From Cantharellus purpuraceus (lineage: Eukaryota > Basidiomycota > Agaricomycetes > Cantharellales > Hydnaceae), in NCBI GenBank assembly GCA_025174535.1, contig JALBUN010000048.1:372001-436000 (forward strand): DNA of 64,000 bases, written 5' to 3'. Every line of letters begins with the position of its first letter. Positions within the stretch are counted from its first letter, which is position 1. Shown here one piece after another: positions 9,256 to 21,113 of this stretch. Below the pieces are notes generated by a model. That model ran no database searches. It was not told where the DNA came from and saw only the letters and a list, made by a program, of their open reading frames with translations. Position numbers and translations under genes: made by a program.

Positions 9256-11891
9256 ATGTCTACTTCAACAATTTGACAACAACAACAACTCGAGGACGAC
9301 CCGTCTACTCCTTTGGCTGCTCAACCAGAGCAACCTATTGCCCCTATCACTCCTGGCTTCTTGCACACTAGATCCCCACTCACTCCTGTGATCTTGACCA
9401 GACATTTACTACGGATGAAGAGATTAGTGCTGCTGATGCCTCTTTTGCTGTGGAAGTTGATCAGACTAACCATGCACTTACCAATTGGACTTTTGATGGA
9501 CCCCTGATCACAGGACCATTACAAAATGTCTTCGTAGTGCCTGGTAAGCCTTTGAAAAGCTTCAGTGCAGCAAGAGTACGGAGAGAGGTCAGACTTGATC
9601 CCCTACTCTCTTCCAGAAGAGATTCACTCCTTAGCATTGCAGAGATGAGCTTTAATCGTGCGGAAGCACCAGGTACTAGAGCTCTGAATCGTCTTGCTAC
9701 TGGACTCTTCAGGAAAGAATTAGCATTACTCAATGTGGTACTGCTCGGACATCCTGGACGAGTTAGTCAGCATGGTAGTACGGGGTATTATCTTGATCCA
9801 TGGAAGTATAAGCAACTGTTAGACACTCTTAATCATATTGCAAATGAGAGAGAAAGTGTTCTGCAGCAGATGAAACTTCCTCCTCCTACTGTCCCTACAT
9901 TGCCTTCGGAATGGCCTAGTGACTCCCTTTGGAGTTCCAAAGACCTGGAAGTGCTTTGTGTTACACTACGTGAAGATGTAGAAAACTTTTTGGCATTTTA
10001 TTGGGATGCTGTATCCAAGTACAAGGGTTCTTGGAAACCAGTAAAGGATGACTTTCTGTCTCCTGCTCTCCCAGACATTTCTGAGATGTCTTCTGACATT
10101 AATGGTTTCAAAATTCGCTTCGCTGCTGCCCAAGCTGCTTTGCAGAGAAAGGTTGCTGCGGATACTAGTTTTTATGAAGCTAAAGTCATTAATGCATCGG
10201 TGAATCCTGTCCTTGGACATGATCTTCCCACTCTTGCAGCTATGCCTGTCAGGGATGCTCAGCAGTCAACTGTTGCCTATACTGTTAAGGAAGCTCCTTT
10301 GATTTCCAGATTGGATCAAGGAGAAAAATTTCCAGTTGATCATGAACGGATTAGACAGAGACAGTCTGCGGTTTACAACCGTGGTCCCAGACCCTCTACT
10401 CTTTTCAATTCTCCTTACCATCAGGATCCTAGTAAACTTACGGGATCTGCAGGTTTGGAAGAAATGTTCTATACTCCTCCTCAAGTTCAGAGCAGGGGTA
10501 CTTTAGGCATTCCAGAATCCATTAGGGTTCCTCACGGAACTTATGGAGCTTCTGGAGGAGGTGCTCCACCTCCTGGAGGAGAACCTCCTGATGATGACGG
10601 ATCATCTGGTCCCCCTCATACACCTAATCCATTTTTGCCTAGACCATCATTGCCACATAGAAGTGGAAGGAGTAATCCTCCCCCTCTGGGTAGGCATGGA
10701 GGCTCAGGTCCTCCTGATGGAGGTGATGGTGGAGGTTACGGTCATAGTCCAGACTGGGGGGATCTTGATCAGAGAAATCCTAATCTCGGATTAGACGCTC
10801 CAGTGACTCAGAGCAAGCTGGAAGCTTACTTTGATAACAAGTTGCGTCAGGACTTAGTCCCTGAGTGGGATGGAAACCCTGACAGTTTGGCTCAATGGAT
10901 ATTGAAAGTAAATCATTTGGCTCAGCGATCTCCTATGGTCTTCAAGCAATTGGGACAAATTATCCCTTTGAGGTTGCGTAAAGGAGCTGAGAGATGGTTT
11001 TTCTCCTTACCATTGTCATATCGCCAAGAAGCAACTGAGGACTGGAAGTCCATCAGAGAAGTCATTGGTTCATACTATATGAACAGAGCCTGGTTGGATA
11101 GGCAGAAAGCTAGAGCAACTCGTGCTACTTTCAGAGAGCCTGGCTTTACTAATGAGACTCCTAGTGAGTATTACGTTAGAAAGTCAGAGCTATTGAGACT
11201 GGTCAGCAAGCTGTCAGACTCAGAGCTTATATTGGAAATCATGAATGGTGCTCCACCATATTGGCACACAGTCATTGATGCTCACAGGTGTTCATCTGCA
11301 GTGGAATTCCAAACTGCTATCAAGTATCACGAGGAATCATTGTCACATGCTCCTTTCTCTTCAGGAGACAACCTGGAAAGACGTATTAGAAATTTGGAAA
11401 ATTCTTTGCATCAAACCAAACCTAGGTTTGACTCGAACAGATCTTTTAGAGATGCTAGAGCTCATCTGGTTGGATGGTCATCCAAATTGAATCCTCCAAA
11501 ATTCCCTCGGGATGATTCTAATGTGTCTAAAAATTCCACACCTGAATCCAAAGGAGCTAGACCTTGCAGGCATTGTGGCAGTAACAAGCATTGGGATAAT
11601 GAGTGCAAACATGCCAGTTCAGCATCTCGCTCTGCCCATACACGTTACACGGTTTCTAATGAAGAAGCTAATGCAGACCTTGCCTATGAGGATATGTACC
11701 TTGAATCACTTCATGAATCAGAAGTGGATTTAAGTTCAGACAATGCTCATGTTAATAATGTTGCGACTGAGAATATCCCTGAAGAACCTTCATCGGATCA
11801 ACAGGAATCTGCTCAGGATACAGAGGCACATTGTCAACTTGCTAAACCAGCCATGAGCTTGCTGGAAAGTATGTCCCGACTGGGGGGATCC
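9256..11891 (+). pseudogene. gag: Gag of a second Gypsy-type retroelement, degenerate and truncated
   Basis: An ATG at 9256 opens MSTSTI, then a stop; the same frame continues to about 9390 (LEDDPSTPLAAQPEQPIAP) and shifts by one base into a long frame (open from before 9450). That frame has a Gly/Pro-rich linker (10545-10770), a capsid-like gag domain (10800-11400) and a CCHC knuckle, CRHCGSNKHWDNEC (near 11565). The last coding bases before the stop at 11939 come from the inverted LTR that begins at 11892, so the gene is cut there and no pol follows. Its protein differs from the gag at 7555-8697 and belongs to a different lineage. Confidence 0.8.
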
Positions 11892-12253
11892 TGTCAGGGT
11901 TCAAATAAGTCATATTCTATTTTTAGTATTTTCTCTTGACACCCCTATCAGCGCAGCCTGTCAGGGTGCGTCTCCCCTATTTCATTGCCCCTATCACTTC
12001 CCCTATCTTTCCTCCCCTATCTTGGTTCTCCTATCCGTCTCCATCATTTAGTATAAAGACTCGCCTTGGTGCAGTGTGATCCCCTCAGCTTGATCTCTGA
12101 GGATATCCGCTGTACCAGGTAAGTCCCATGTATTTATCAGAAACAGCTGTATAGACTGAGGATATCCGCTGTACCAGCTGGCATTATTTCTTATCGGCTC
12201 TCACTTATTGAGTATCTTGTTGTTGTGGCCTCGTCATCAGCGTCGCCCTCACA
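11892..12253 (+). repeat. Inverted solo LTR of the first Gypsy family
   Basis: A 362-bp copy of the element LTR reading TGTCAGGG...CTCACA on the plus strand. It has no adjacent gag-pol. Its right flank is CAGAC, the reverse complement of GTCTG that flanks the LTR ending at 9127; its left flank is GATCC. Confidence 0.9.
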
Positions 12254-12428
12254 CAGACGAGTGTGACTATAGAACTTGTCTTCTGGAAATTCCAGATCGG
12301 TTTGTTCCAGATTACGAGAAACTATATTGAGTAAAGACTTAGTGATAGAAGGTCGGGTTATATCTGCAATGGTGCTTAGAATCTACACTCTAGACACTGC
12401 TTAAGCAATTCCCAGAGTGTCCACCAAA
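12254..12428. other. Unassigned spacer between LTR and repeat copy B
   Basis: About 175 bp with no recognisable coding or repeat signal. It may be remaining host or retroelement sequence. Confidence 0.4.
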
Positions 12429-13860
12429 TGTTTTGGAACCCGCAAAATTATGGTGTTAGGGCAAACTCTAAATCACCACAATTCCGTGAATGAACAGCTG
12501 AGAAGAATATCAAACCCTGCTGCAGCACAACTCCAGAAACAATTTAACGTTTGTACTTTGGTTACAATCCTTTGTATTGGTCAATGCAGACTATACGCAG
12601 AAAGGTAATACGTTTCTTAGCAGCAAGAAATGAATAAGACTTCCAGAGTCTAGAGTTCACGGACGCTTAGGGGTCCAGATATTCCAAAAAGAGGGGAATG
12701 CACTTAGAGGCTAAAGGAAGTAGGTGGATGAATCCAACCGTCCAACCAGTGGCACTCAGAAGCGGGTAACAGCGATGTGTGAAGTAGTCTAGCAACTGCT
12801 TCACACGAGTTCAAGCTTCTAATGCTCTGCAAAGGCAGTACACACTAGTTACTTAAACAAGAGCACTAATGGCAGGACTATCGACAGACAATCTCACCCT
12901 GTAGATTCGTAGTCACGTGAGGCAGATACTACACTCACGCCCAAAGCAGGAATATCACTACCTTGAGTGCAATCAAGTACAGTTACACAACTGTAAAAGA
13001 TCCTTGAACTGGTAATCAACAGTTACTGAGATAGAGGATGACACTGTATGTCACTCTAGTCACACTGGTGTGCAGAAGATGGGTAGAATATGATGATATG
13101 TTATTCTTTCAGAGGCAGAATGGCCTCCTTATATATTGTATTTACAGGGGCTGACTAATGCTTCTGGAATATTCTACCTATTAATAGATGGAAGCTACTG
13201 GAAGGTTGTGGAAGGTGGAAGAAAGGGGTAGAATATTCCAAGCCAATCACAGGATCTGATCACAGCACTAACACTGATCAGGAGCTGAATAATGGTTCTG
13301 GAAAGTTCTATCTAATAATAGAAGGAAACAGCTAGAATGTTATGGAAAGGGGTAGAATATTCCAAGGCAATCACCTGATTTGATCACCCATCAGCTGATC
13401 TGATCCCTGAGCTAGGCACTGATCAGGCAAAAAGAAGGGTGTCCACCCTGTTTTCTGCACTGGTTTGGACAGCCATGGATAGCCACATGTCATGTGATGA
13501 TCTCCACGGAAAATAGTGCCCTGAGAGGCTGTGGTTGTTAAGTTACAGAATATTTATTGATCAGAGACATCTGAGCTTGAATTGAGGCCAAATGCCTGGT
13601 CCAAAAGGGGAGAGCCGGCTGCGCGAAGGTTTGTGGGCGCCTATGGGTCCACAACTGTAGCACAGCAGAAATAAATGATTCTGGGCCGAGTTCTGCATGG
13701 AATATTCCCAGAAAAATATGGAAAAATAGAGAATATTTGAATAAGTCCATTCCAGGTACAAGCATCAAATATATGCTGATATTTAGGAATGGAAAAGCAA
13801 AGAATAGCACATTGGTGCTGCATAAATGGAATTTGATAGGGAAAAGGTGATTCCCATACA
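12429..13860 (+). mobile_element. 1.4 kb TG...CA repeat, copy B
   Basis: It starts TGTTTTGGAACCCGC and ends GATTCCCATACA, with the same internal order as copy A. Flanks (CCAAA left, AGTGG right) do not match, and its right side joins an internal part of copy C, so it was probably rearranged after insertion. Confidence 0.75.
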
Positions 13861-14959
13861 AGTGGCACTCTGAAGCGGGTAACAGCAATGTGTGAAGTAG
13901 TCTAGCAACTGCTTCACACGAGTTCAAGATTCTAATGCTCTGCAAAGGCAGTACACACTAGTAACTTAAACAAGAGCATTAATGGCAGGACTATCGACAG
14001 ACAATCTCACCCCGTAGATTCATAGTCACGCGAGGTAGATACTACACTCACGCCCAAAGCAGGAATATCACTACTTTGAGTGCAATCAAGTACAGTTACA
14101 CAACTGTAAAAGATCCTTGAACTGGTAATCAACAGTTACTGAGATATAGAGGATGACACTGTATGTCACTCTAGTCACACTGGTGTGCAGAAGATGGGTA
14201 GGATATGTTACTATTTCAGAGGCAGAATGACCTCCTTATATATTGTATTTACAGGGGCTGAGTAATGGTTCTGGAATATTCTACCTATTAATAGATGGAA
14301 ACTACTGGAAGGTTGTAGAAGGTGGAAGAAAGGGGTAGAATATTCCAAGCCAATCACAGGTTCTGATCACTGAAATAACACTGATCAGGAGCTGAATAAT
14401 GGTTCTGGAATGTTCTATCTAATAATAGAAGGAAACAGCTAGAATGTTATGGAAAGGGGTAGAATATTCCAAGGCAATCACCTGATCTGATCACCCATCA
14501 GCTGAATTGATCCCTGAACTAGGCACTGATCAGGCAAAAAGAAGGGTGTCCACCCTGTTTTCTGCACTGGTTTGGACAGCCATGGATAGCCACATGTCAG
14601 GTGATGATCTGCATGGAAAATAGTGCCCTGAGAGGCTGTGGTTGTGAAGTTAGAGAATATTTATTGATGAGAGACATCTATTCAGGCCGAATGCCTGGTC
14701 CAAAAGGGGAGAGCTGGCTGTGTGAAGGTTTGTGGGTGCCTATGGGTCCACAACTGTAGCACAGCAGAAATAAATGATTCTGAGCCGAGTTCTGCATGGA
14801 ATATTCCCGGAAAAATATGGAAAAATAGAGAATATTTGAATAAGTCCATTCCAGGTACAAGCACCAAATATATGCTGATATTTAGGAATGGAAAAGCAAA
14901 GAATAGCACATTGGTGCTGCATAAATGGAATTTGATAGGGAAAAGGTGGTTCCCATACA
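13861..14959 (+). mobile_element. TG...CA repeat, copy C (5'-truncated)
   Basis: It starts inside the repeat, at the position corresponding to 12747 of copy B, and runs to a normal 3' end (GGTTCCCATACA). The next bases (AGTAG) belong to inverted copy D, consistent with C having inserted into D. Confidence 0.7.
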
Positions 14960-15050
14960 AGTAGTGATATTCCTGCTTTGGGCGTGAGTGTAGTATCTGC
15001 CTCACGTGACTACAAATCTACAGGGTGAGATTGTCTGTCGATAGTCCTGC

Positions 15051-16439
15051 TGTTGGGGTATATGCAGTTCTAAACTACTTCAAATAAGGACTATTATTTA
15101 GTAGTTTAAAGGTATTTCAAATGTTCTATTGAATGTACTTATATTTCGCTTTTTTGTGTATTTGAGCCCACAAGTGTACACAAGGGGTCAGTTGCTGATA
15201 TAATCTGTCATTCAAGTCCGATGAGCACTCACGCACAAGCGAACGACATGCGCATTACATAATCATCAGAGTTCATGCACTTCAGCCAAAAGTGGCCACA
15301 GAAGCTTCTGACACCTTCCTGGACCTTCCACAAGGTTCCCCAGCCTTCTCTTTCCTTCCAGGGCTTCCCTAAGCGCCAGGAATGTTCTCTGATTAGTTAC
15401 ATAAGCTAGATAGTCCATGTATATAAAAAGGGCTGCAACAGCAGTGCAATAAATAAGATCTTTTTACCACACACACACAGCAGTGTCTACTCAAGCATTG
15501 AGTAATCATCACATAAGCATCATGCTTATATCAGCTACTCTTAGTGTATATTAACCTTGATTGACTCTCGGAGAAGCCAGAAGTTATTATATTACAAGCA
15601 CAGCAGGCTCTAATATTAATCAAACTCGGAGAAGAGGTTAATACGGAGTAACTGATTAGTAATTAACACACTACAAGCCCACTTGGAGCAGTAAGTGTAT
15701 TAATTGTTATTCATTGATCAAGAACCTTATACGTGTAATTGAGACTCTGAGGTTAGTCAAATTATCACGTATCGGGCTATTGGTTATAATCAAGAATCTT
15801 GCACGTTTAATTGAGACTCTGAGGTTAGTCAGGCTAATACGTACTAGGCTATTGATTGGTCAAGAATACTGCACATTTAATTGAGACTCTGAGGTTAGTC
15901 AGGTTAACATGTACTTTGCTATTGATCGGTTGGTTCAATTGTGGGCATTTCAATAAATCAACAACACAGTCTATTAACTCACCTCTTTGAGACGAGATTA
16001 ATATCCCTTGACTGTTGATTCTATCATGGATAAACACGTACAGTGAATACGCTTGTTCAGAAGGAAGTGTTCAAGTGCATATCTATCTTTTTACGTTGAA
16101 GGGATTATTGTTAGCTTTAATCCACTCAACCCACGGTACTAAGGCACTAGGTTACTTCCCCCTTTGAAGTATCTGAACCCTTCAACACCTGTCAATCTTT
16201 GACTTTACATTGCATCAGCAGTAAAGCGTGAACTACACGTGACAAGCATAAATCTCTATTGCTTCACTTCCTGTGGCAACATTGATTGTGATTGTTCACC
16301 GGAGTATAATTTCTTAATTGGGTTCTCCGTTAAAATAGTTTCAAGCTTATTGCTAGCCTTGAAAGGTCATACATCCTCGGGCTAAACTTAGATTGTGATT
16401 AACACCACAGTTTAGGTTGAAGTTCATGGTTCCAAAACA
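15051..16439 (+). mobile_element. 1.39 kb solo LTR with 5-bp target duplication
   Basis: It begins TGTTGGGG and ends CCAAAACA and is flanked by CCTGC on both sides (15046-15050 and 16440-16444). Removing it restores continuity of repeat copy D. It has a TATATAAAAAGG box near 15419 and an AATAAA signal near 15447 on the plus strand, as an LTR should. No coding sequence is present. The orientation is plus. Size and ends suggest a Copia- or Gypsy-type LTR; the family is not identified. Confidence 0.8.
15718..15930 (+). repeat. Three tandem ~70-bp units inside the solo LTR
   Basis: Units start TCAAGAA at 15718, 15790 and 15860, and share the block TTGAGACTCTGAGGTTAGTC. They lie downstream of the TATA/polyA region, so in the LTR 3' part or leader. 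Confidence 0.8.
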
Positions 16440-16887
16440 CCTGCCATTAGTGCTCTTGTTTAAGTTACTAGTGTGTACTGCCTTTGCAGAGCATTAGAAG
16501 CTTGAACTCGTGTGAAGCAGTTGCTAGACTACTTCACACATTGCTGTTACCCGCTTCAGAGTGCCACTGGTTGGACGGTTGGATTCATCCACCTACTTCC
16601 TCTAGCCTCTAAGTGCATTCCCCTCTTTTTGGAATATCTGGACCCCTAAGCGTCCATGAACTCTAGACTCTGGAAGTCTTATTCATTTCTTGCTGCTAAG
16701 AAACGTATTACCTTTCTGCATATAGTCTGCATTGACCAATACAAAGGATTGTAACCAAAGTACAAATGTTAAATCATTTCTGGAGTTGTGCTGCAGCAGG
16801 GTTTGATATTCTTCTCAGCTGTTCATTCATGGAATTGTGGTGATTTAGAGTTTGCCCTAACACCATAATTTTGCGGGTTCCAAAACA

Positions 16888-17350
16888 CAGATCCCCATGC
16901 ACATGAAATCTATACTCCATTTGGAAACCATCACATCTCCATTTATCTGTCCAATTGTCACCACTGAATCTTGCCCATCTGTCTCCAGTTCTGATTGATG
17001 CATCAGCATCACCATAGGAACCCAGACATCTGTCCCTGTTGGACTTTCATGTAAGGCTGTCAGCCTCAGAGACCCATCACCGGAGTAATTATTATTAGAT
17101 CTCAAATATGTATTTAAGTTGCCTGACTGGGGACTTCATTCCCCAGTTTGAATATCTAATCACGCCTAGTTCCTAAGTCTGATCCTAACTATCTAAGTCA
17201 TACTCCATCTCCAAAATCTCAGACACCAGTATTAGTGAGGGTGCAGCACATAAGCTGAAGCCAAGTCCGTTCTGACCTCTACAACGCACCCTGATTCCCG
17301 CTCTGACTCTGACCCAATCTCTGACCCCCAATTGGACCTAGTGCATAACA
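16888..17350 (-). mobile_element. Fragment of another retroelement-like repeat
   Basis: In reverse orientation, it begins TGTTATGCACTAGG at about 17350 and shares roughly 120 bp with 44210-44330. It contains the palindrome CTGGGGACTTCATTCCCCAG at 17130-17149. An open frame (about 17105-16890, minus) shows no domain. It is bounded on both sides by copies of the 1.4 kb repeat. Confidence 0.45.
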
Positions 17351-17509
17351 GCATTGACCAATACAAGGGATTGTAACCAAAGTACAAATGTTAAATCATT
17401 TCTGGAGTTGTGCTGCAGCAGGGTTTGATATTCTTCTCAGCTGTTCATTCATGGAATTGTGGTGATTTAGAATTTGCCCTAACACCATAATTTTGCGGGT
17501 TCCAAAACA
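17351..17509 (-). mobile_element. TG...CA repeat, inverted fragment E
   Basis: About 159 bp matching the first part of the repeat in reverse and ending GGGTTCCAAAACA at 17509. It interrupts a Tc1-type transposase immediately after codon ~69. Confidence 0.75.
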
Positions 17510-17716
17510 AAGACAAAGAGCATGGTGAATATTAGTATCTGAAAGTTTGTTTGGATGAACACCAGGAGACTTTGGAAGGTGTGATGAGTGTTTAGAGCAT
17601 AGTCTGGAGATAGTAGCATTGGATACACCAGTCTGGGATGAGATTTGATAGCCTGAAATGTCTGAATCAAGGAGGGAAAGGATATGAGTCTGTAGAGAGG
17701 GAGACAGAGGCTTCAT
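17510..17716 (-). pseudogene. Tc1-like transposase, N-terminal HTH only
   Basis: The frame starts ATG at 17716 with MKPLSPSLQTHILSLL and a helix-turn-helix (ISGYQISSQTGVSNATISRL), typical of Tc1-family transposases in mushrooms. After about 69 residues it runs into repeat sequence. The DDE domain is missing, so no active enzyme can be made. Confidence 0.7.
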
Positions 17717-18076
17717 GATGATGTAGAGTAGATCAACAAGCTGTTGTAGTCTATTTGGCTATTGTTTAAGAGTCATGTGATATAAAGGAATCATTATATG
17801 CCAAATATGTCACAACAGGTATTGTCTGGAGGTCCACAAAAGCAGATTTTCAGTCACAGATCAGCTGGCCAAAAAACTGTTTCAATGATATGACTGGATT
17901 AATGTTTCCATATCTCTATCAGATCACACATGATCAACATGATTCAACAAATGCCTTGAGGATAAGATGCATTACTATATACAGTAATATTTTGGATATT
18001 TTACCAAATTTATTTGTTAGGTTATGGCACTGTAAAGTCAAAACAAGCAAAATTGAAATGGTTTTTTGAGTCACTG
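17510..18076 (-). mobile_element. 5' half of a Tc1/mariner-type DNA transposon
   Basis: The right end reads, in element sense, CAGTGACTCAAAAAACC from 18076 and is flanked by TA (18077-18078), as for Tc1/mariner elements. The minus strand encodes the start of a transposase. The element is cut by repeat fragment E, and its other half is not found in the window. Confidence 0.7.
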
Positions 18077-18229
18077 TATAAGAAGCCAACCCATGCCCCA
18101 TGGGTGTGTCTAAGGGGCTTGGGTGTGAGCTATCCCATGCTATGAGGGCAGTCTCCAATGGTGTTATACTTCTGATAGCATGGTATAACTTTGGCCCAGC
18201 TATCCCATGCAATCATTGTGACCATATTA

Positions 18230-20707
18230 TAGGGTCACACACTTTGGATACCCCCCTCCAGTCAGTCAGTCATGCCCTGTCACAGAGGAAGAGGTGGTCC
18301 AGGATATAGTTGAGCTTGGTCACTTGGGTTCAAGGTCATTGAATGATGCTTTGTTTCCTTGAGGAATAATACACTGAACTGAGGATTTTCTGCCAGGTTA
18401 TGATGGGTATGTTAATGTCCTTTGATCTGGGATGTAAGTATTGCTGCTGCCCCTCCAGTTGAGAGGCAGAGAGCACCTGCAAGGGCAAGCAAGTCATCCT
18501 TTCACTTGTAATGTGAGAATAGGTTATTAAAAACCCTGTTAGTTGCTTCATCAAGAAGACATCCATTGCATGCAATGCTTTCAGCATTTTTCTGTGCTTC
18601 CTTCTCAGAGGTAATGCACATCTGCTCTTGCTATTCATTTTCCACAACCTCAAACTAGGCATGGAGGTCTGATCCAGTGACAAAACATCCCTTGATTTTT
18701 GTTGATTTGCAGGTTTTCCTTTTAGTTTCATTGGCAAGTTGAATTTGTATGTCATTAAGCTCCCGTTTGATCATGGTACAGTGCACTTGAGCAGCTGCAG
18801 TCTGCACCTTTTGGAGCTTAAGCATCATGTGTGTTGTCCAGTGCTGCTGATGGTATTTACACAGTTCTGAAAGCAATTGCTCACAGTCCAGGCACTGGTC
18901 CTCTTCATATCTAACTACTGAAGGCAACATGTGTATTAATACTGCTGCAGCTGAGCTGGAGTGGGTGGTTTGAGTGGTAGAAGACAGAGTACTACCTGTG
19001 TGAACAATGGACCATGAGGCATCATTTGAGGATGAAAAATCCTCATTGGTCCATGTGTCAGATTCATCAGAAAGATGATAATCTGAGTCATCTTCATGTG
19101 CAGTCTCAGCATCAGTGGGGATGGCAGGGGATGATGTCCACATCTCAGGGGGATGAGTCTGGGACCACAGCAGTAGCTGAGTTGCTTTACTTGGTGCAAA
19201 GTCCTCATTGGTGAATATAAATGAATCAAGGGGAACAAGGTCAGTTTTTGCCCATGATTTCTTGATGATCCTCAGGGTAATACATGTTCAGGCTTGCATG
19301 TATTCATGTATTACATTGTATCAGTTGATAGGGATGTTTTCAAGCACCTGCTGGTCACAGATATCCATCCATGCTTTTTGAATATGTGAAAAGGCACCAA
19401 TGTCAAGGGGTTGTAGTTTATGTGTACACTTCAATGGGAAGCAGATAAGAGTGACTTCCACCTCCATCATGTTAAAAGCAGTATGCTTTATTTCCAGGTT
19501 TTCATGTGATTCATGACCATCAAGGAAAAGGATTGGTTTATTTGGATTAACTCAATGGCTTGCCACATAAGGGATGAACACTTTAGCAAACCAAAGATAT
19601 CATTGTTTGTCCAACCTGATGGTGTGGTACTTACACTGCAACAGTGCACTTTACCTCAGTATGCCATAATGAAATAGAAACCAAATAAATATGCACCTGT
19701 CCACAGGTGCATTAATGCCTCAAATGTCAGGCAACAGACCCTCATTCAACATGAAGGCAGGAGGGACAGCATCCCCTGTGGCAGAAACACACTCCAAAAT
19801 TGTCACAAGTTCAAGGTTATCACTACTGATCCTGTAGCAATTTCTAGAACCATGAAGGAAGTAGTGCTTTCTATTCCCAGTCTTTCACCTGCCACCCATT
19901 TGAATTCCCTTCTCATCTTCATTCCACTCATGCTCTGGCAGTATATCCCCATATCTTTCCCTCAGCTTGAGCATCACATTGTTGAAAAATTCCACTATGA
20001 TTTCCTTAGTGAAATGCTATGCATGCTTCAGGTCAAGCTTGTTGGCTTTTGCTGCTATAAGTTCAGGATGTCACTTCTGAAAATTATACAGCCATTTCTT
20101 CCAAGGATATGTGCCAGTTAGTTGTTGTGCATGTGTGTGGAATGCTACACCATTGTAAGGTCATCCAGTACTTGATGACTGTTTGCACCATTCAGCAAGA
20201 ACTAATTCCTGTGTGGGTGTAAGGATTTGCTGCTCTAAGTGGGCCTCCCCCCAGCTTTTATGTCAGTTCTTAGCCCTGTCAGTGAGCATTGCAACCTGCT
20301 TAGTGAGACAATAAGAGGTAACACATGCAGAAAATCTGGTTTATTACTCACATTTTCCTGCCTGCAGCTCTCCTGAATGACTGATATTTACTGTTAAGAA
20401 CCCCCTCTATTGCAGCTTTAACCCATCCTTCGTAGTTAGGATTGTTGGTCCTTCGATGTTTGTATGCCATGGTCAAACAGTCTGCCGTTGCAGCCACATT
20501 GAAACACCGTTATGGCATGGCAAGGCGTGACAGAATCCTCCAAACTGGATCTCTCACAAAACTATCTTTGAGGGCTTTTTTTTTTACCAACATGTATAAT
20601 GCTACAATACATTTGTGTCTGTAAATCTTTTTTGGCCATATAGAAGAAATTTGGCCAGCTATACTCAATGACCGACTGGGGGAGGGTGTCCGAAGTGCAT
20701 GACCCTA
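18230..20707 (-). mobile_element. Pogo/Fot1-like DNA transposon, complete ends, dead transposase
   Basis: Terminal inverted repeats of about 35-40 bp begin TAGGGTCA at 18230 and, reversed, at 20707, with matching continuation through CCAGTC and GTCA. TA duplications flank both ends (18228-18229, 20708-20709). The length (about 2.48 kb) and a DDE_1/CENP-B-like transposase on the minus strand fit the pogo/Fot1 group. Confidence 0.85.
18336..20470 (-). pseudogene. Pogo/Fot1-like transposase (CENP-B HTH and DDE_1), degenerate
   Basis: Reading down from ATG at 20470 (MAYKHRRTNN), frames give a psq-like start (EGVLNSKYQSFRRAAGRK), a CENP-B-type HTH (NGVAFHTHAQQLTGTYPWKK), the first DDE Asp (NEDEKGIQMG), the second (PILFLDGHESH), and the conserved block HKLQPLDIGAFSHIQKAW. 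The C-terminal part (19143-18655) is acidic and Ser-rich, then Lys/Gln-rich. Several in-frame stops and frame changes lie between these blocks, so it is inactive. TIRs and TA sites at the ends support the assignment. Confidence 0.8.
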
Positions 20708-20709
20708 TA

Positions 20710-21113
20710 GTATAGGCACCGGGCTATGCCGAATTTACCATTTTCCCCTGATGCAGGCATGCTGGTTGGTATACAAATAGATCAACAGTATTTGGCCGTG
20801 AAGTGATCTTGCTATCCATGGGTTATTGACTTATGCTCCCGCAGTGCAGCCACTGGCAGACTTCGATGGTCAGTGATGGCTCGCACGCTAGGTATAATTG
20901 TTGGTGACATTCCAGGGCACAAATGGCACGAAAATGCCTTGGAGCTGGTTCACCCATTACTTCAAGATTTTAGCATGAACCTTCCCGATTACGTTCATCC
21001 CTTATTAGACTGAGCTCTCAAATTTTGTTCCATCTATTCGAGGAAAATTCACAATACACAAATATCGACCTTCTCATTCGTATCATTGCCCGTAATCCGT
21101 TCTTGGGCTAATT
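20710..21113. other. Gene-free spacer
   Basis: About 400 bp between the pogo element and the degenerate gene. It may include further upstream pieces of that gene, but nothing I can support. Confidence 0.4.

Larger units (their letters stand above)
14960..16887 (-). mobile_element. TG...CA repeat, inverted copy D, split by a solo LTR
   Basis: The reverse complement of 16440-16887 plus 14960-15050 reproduces the first ~530 bp of the repeat, starting TGTTTTGGAACCCGC at 16887. It is interrupted by the insertion at 15051-16439. The 3' part is replaced by copy C. Confidence 0.7.

Noticed and set aside
11892..11939. C-terminal residues of the 829-codon gag frame
   Set aside because: These bases are LTR sequence; the original protein did not end there.
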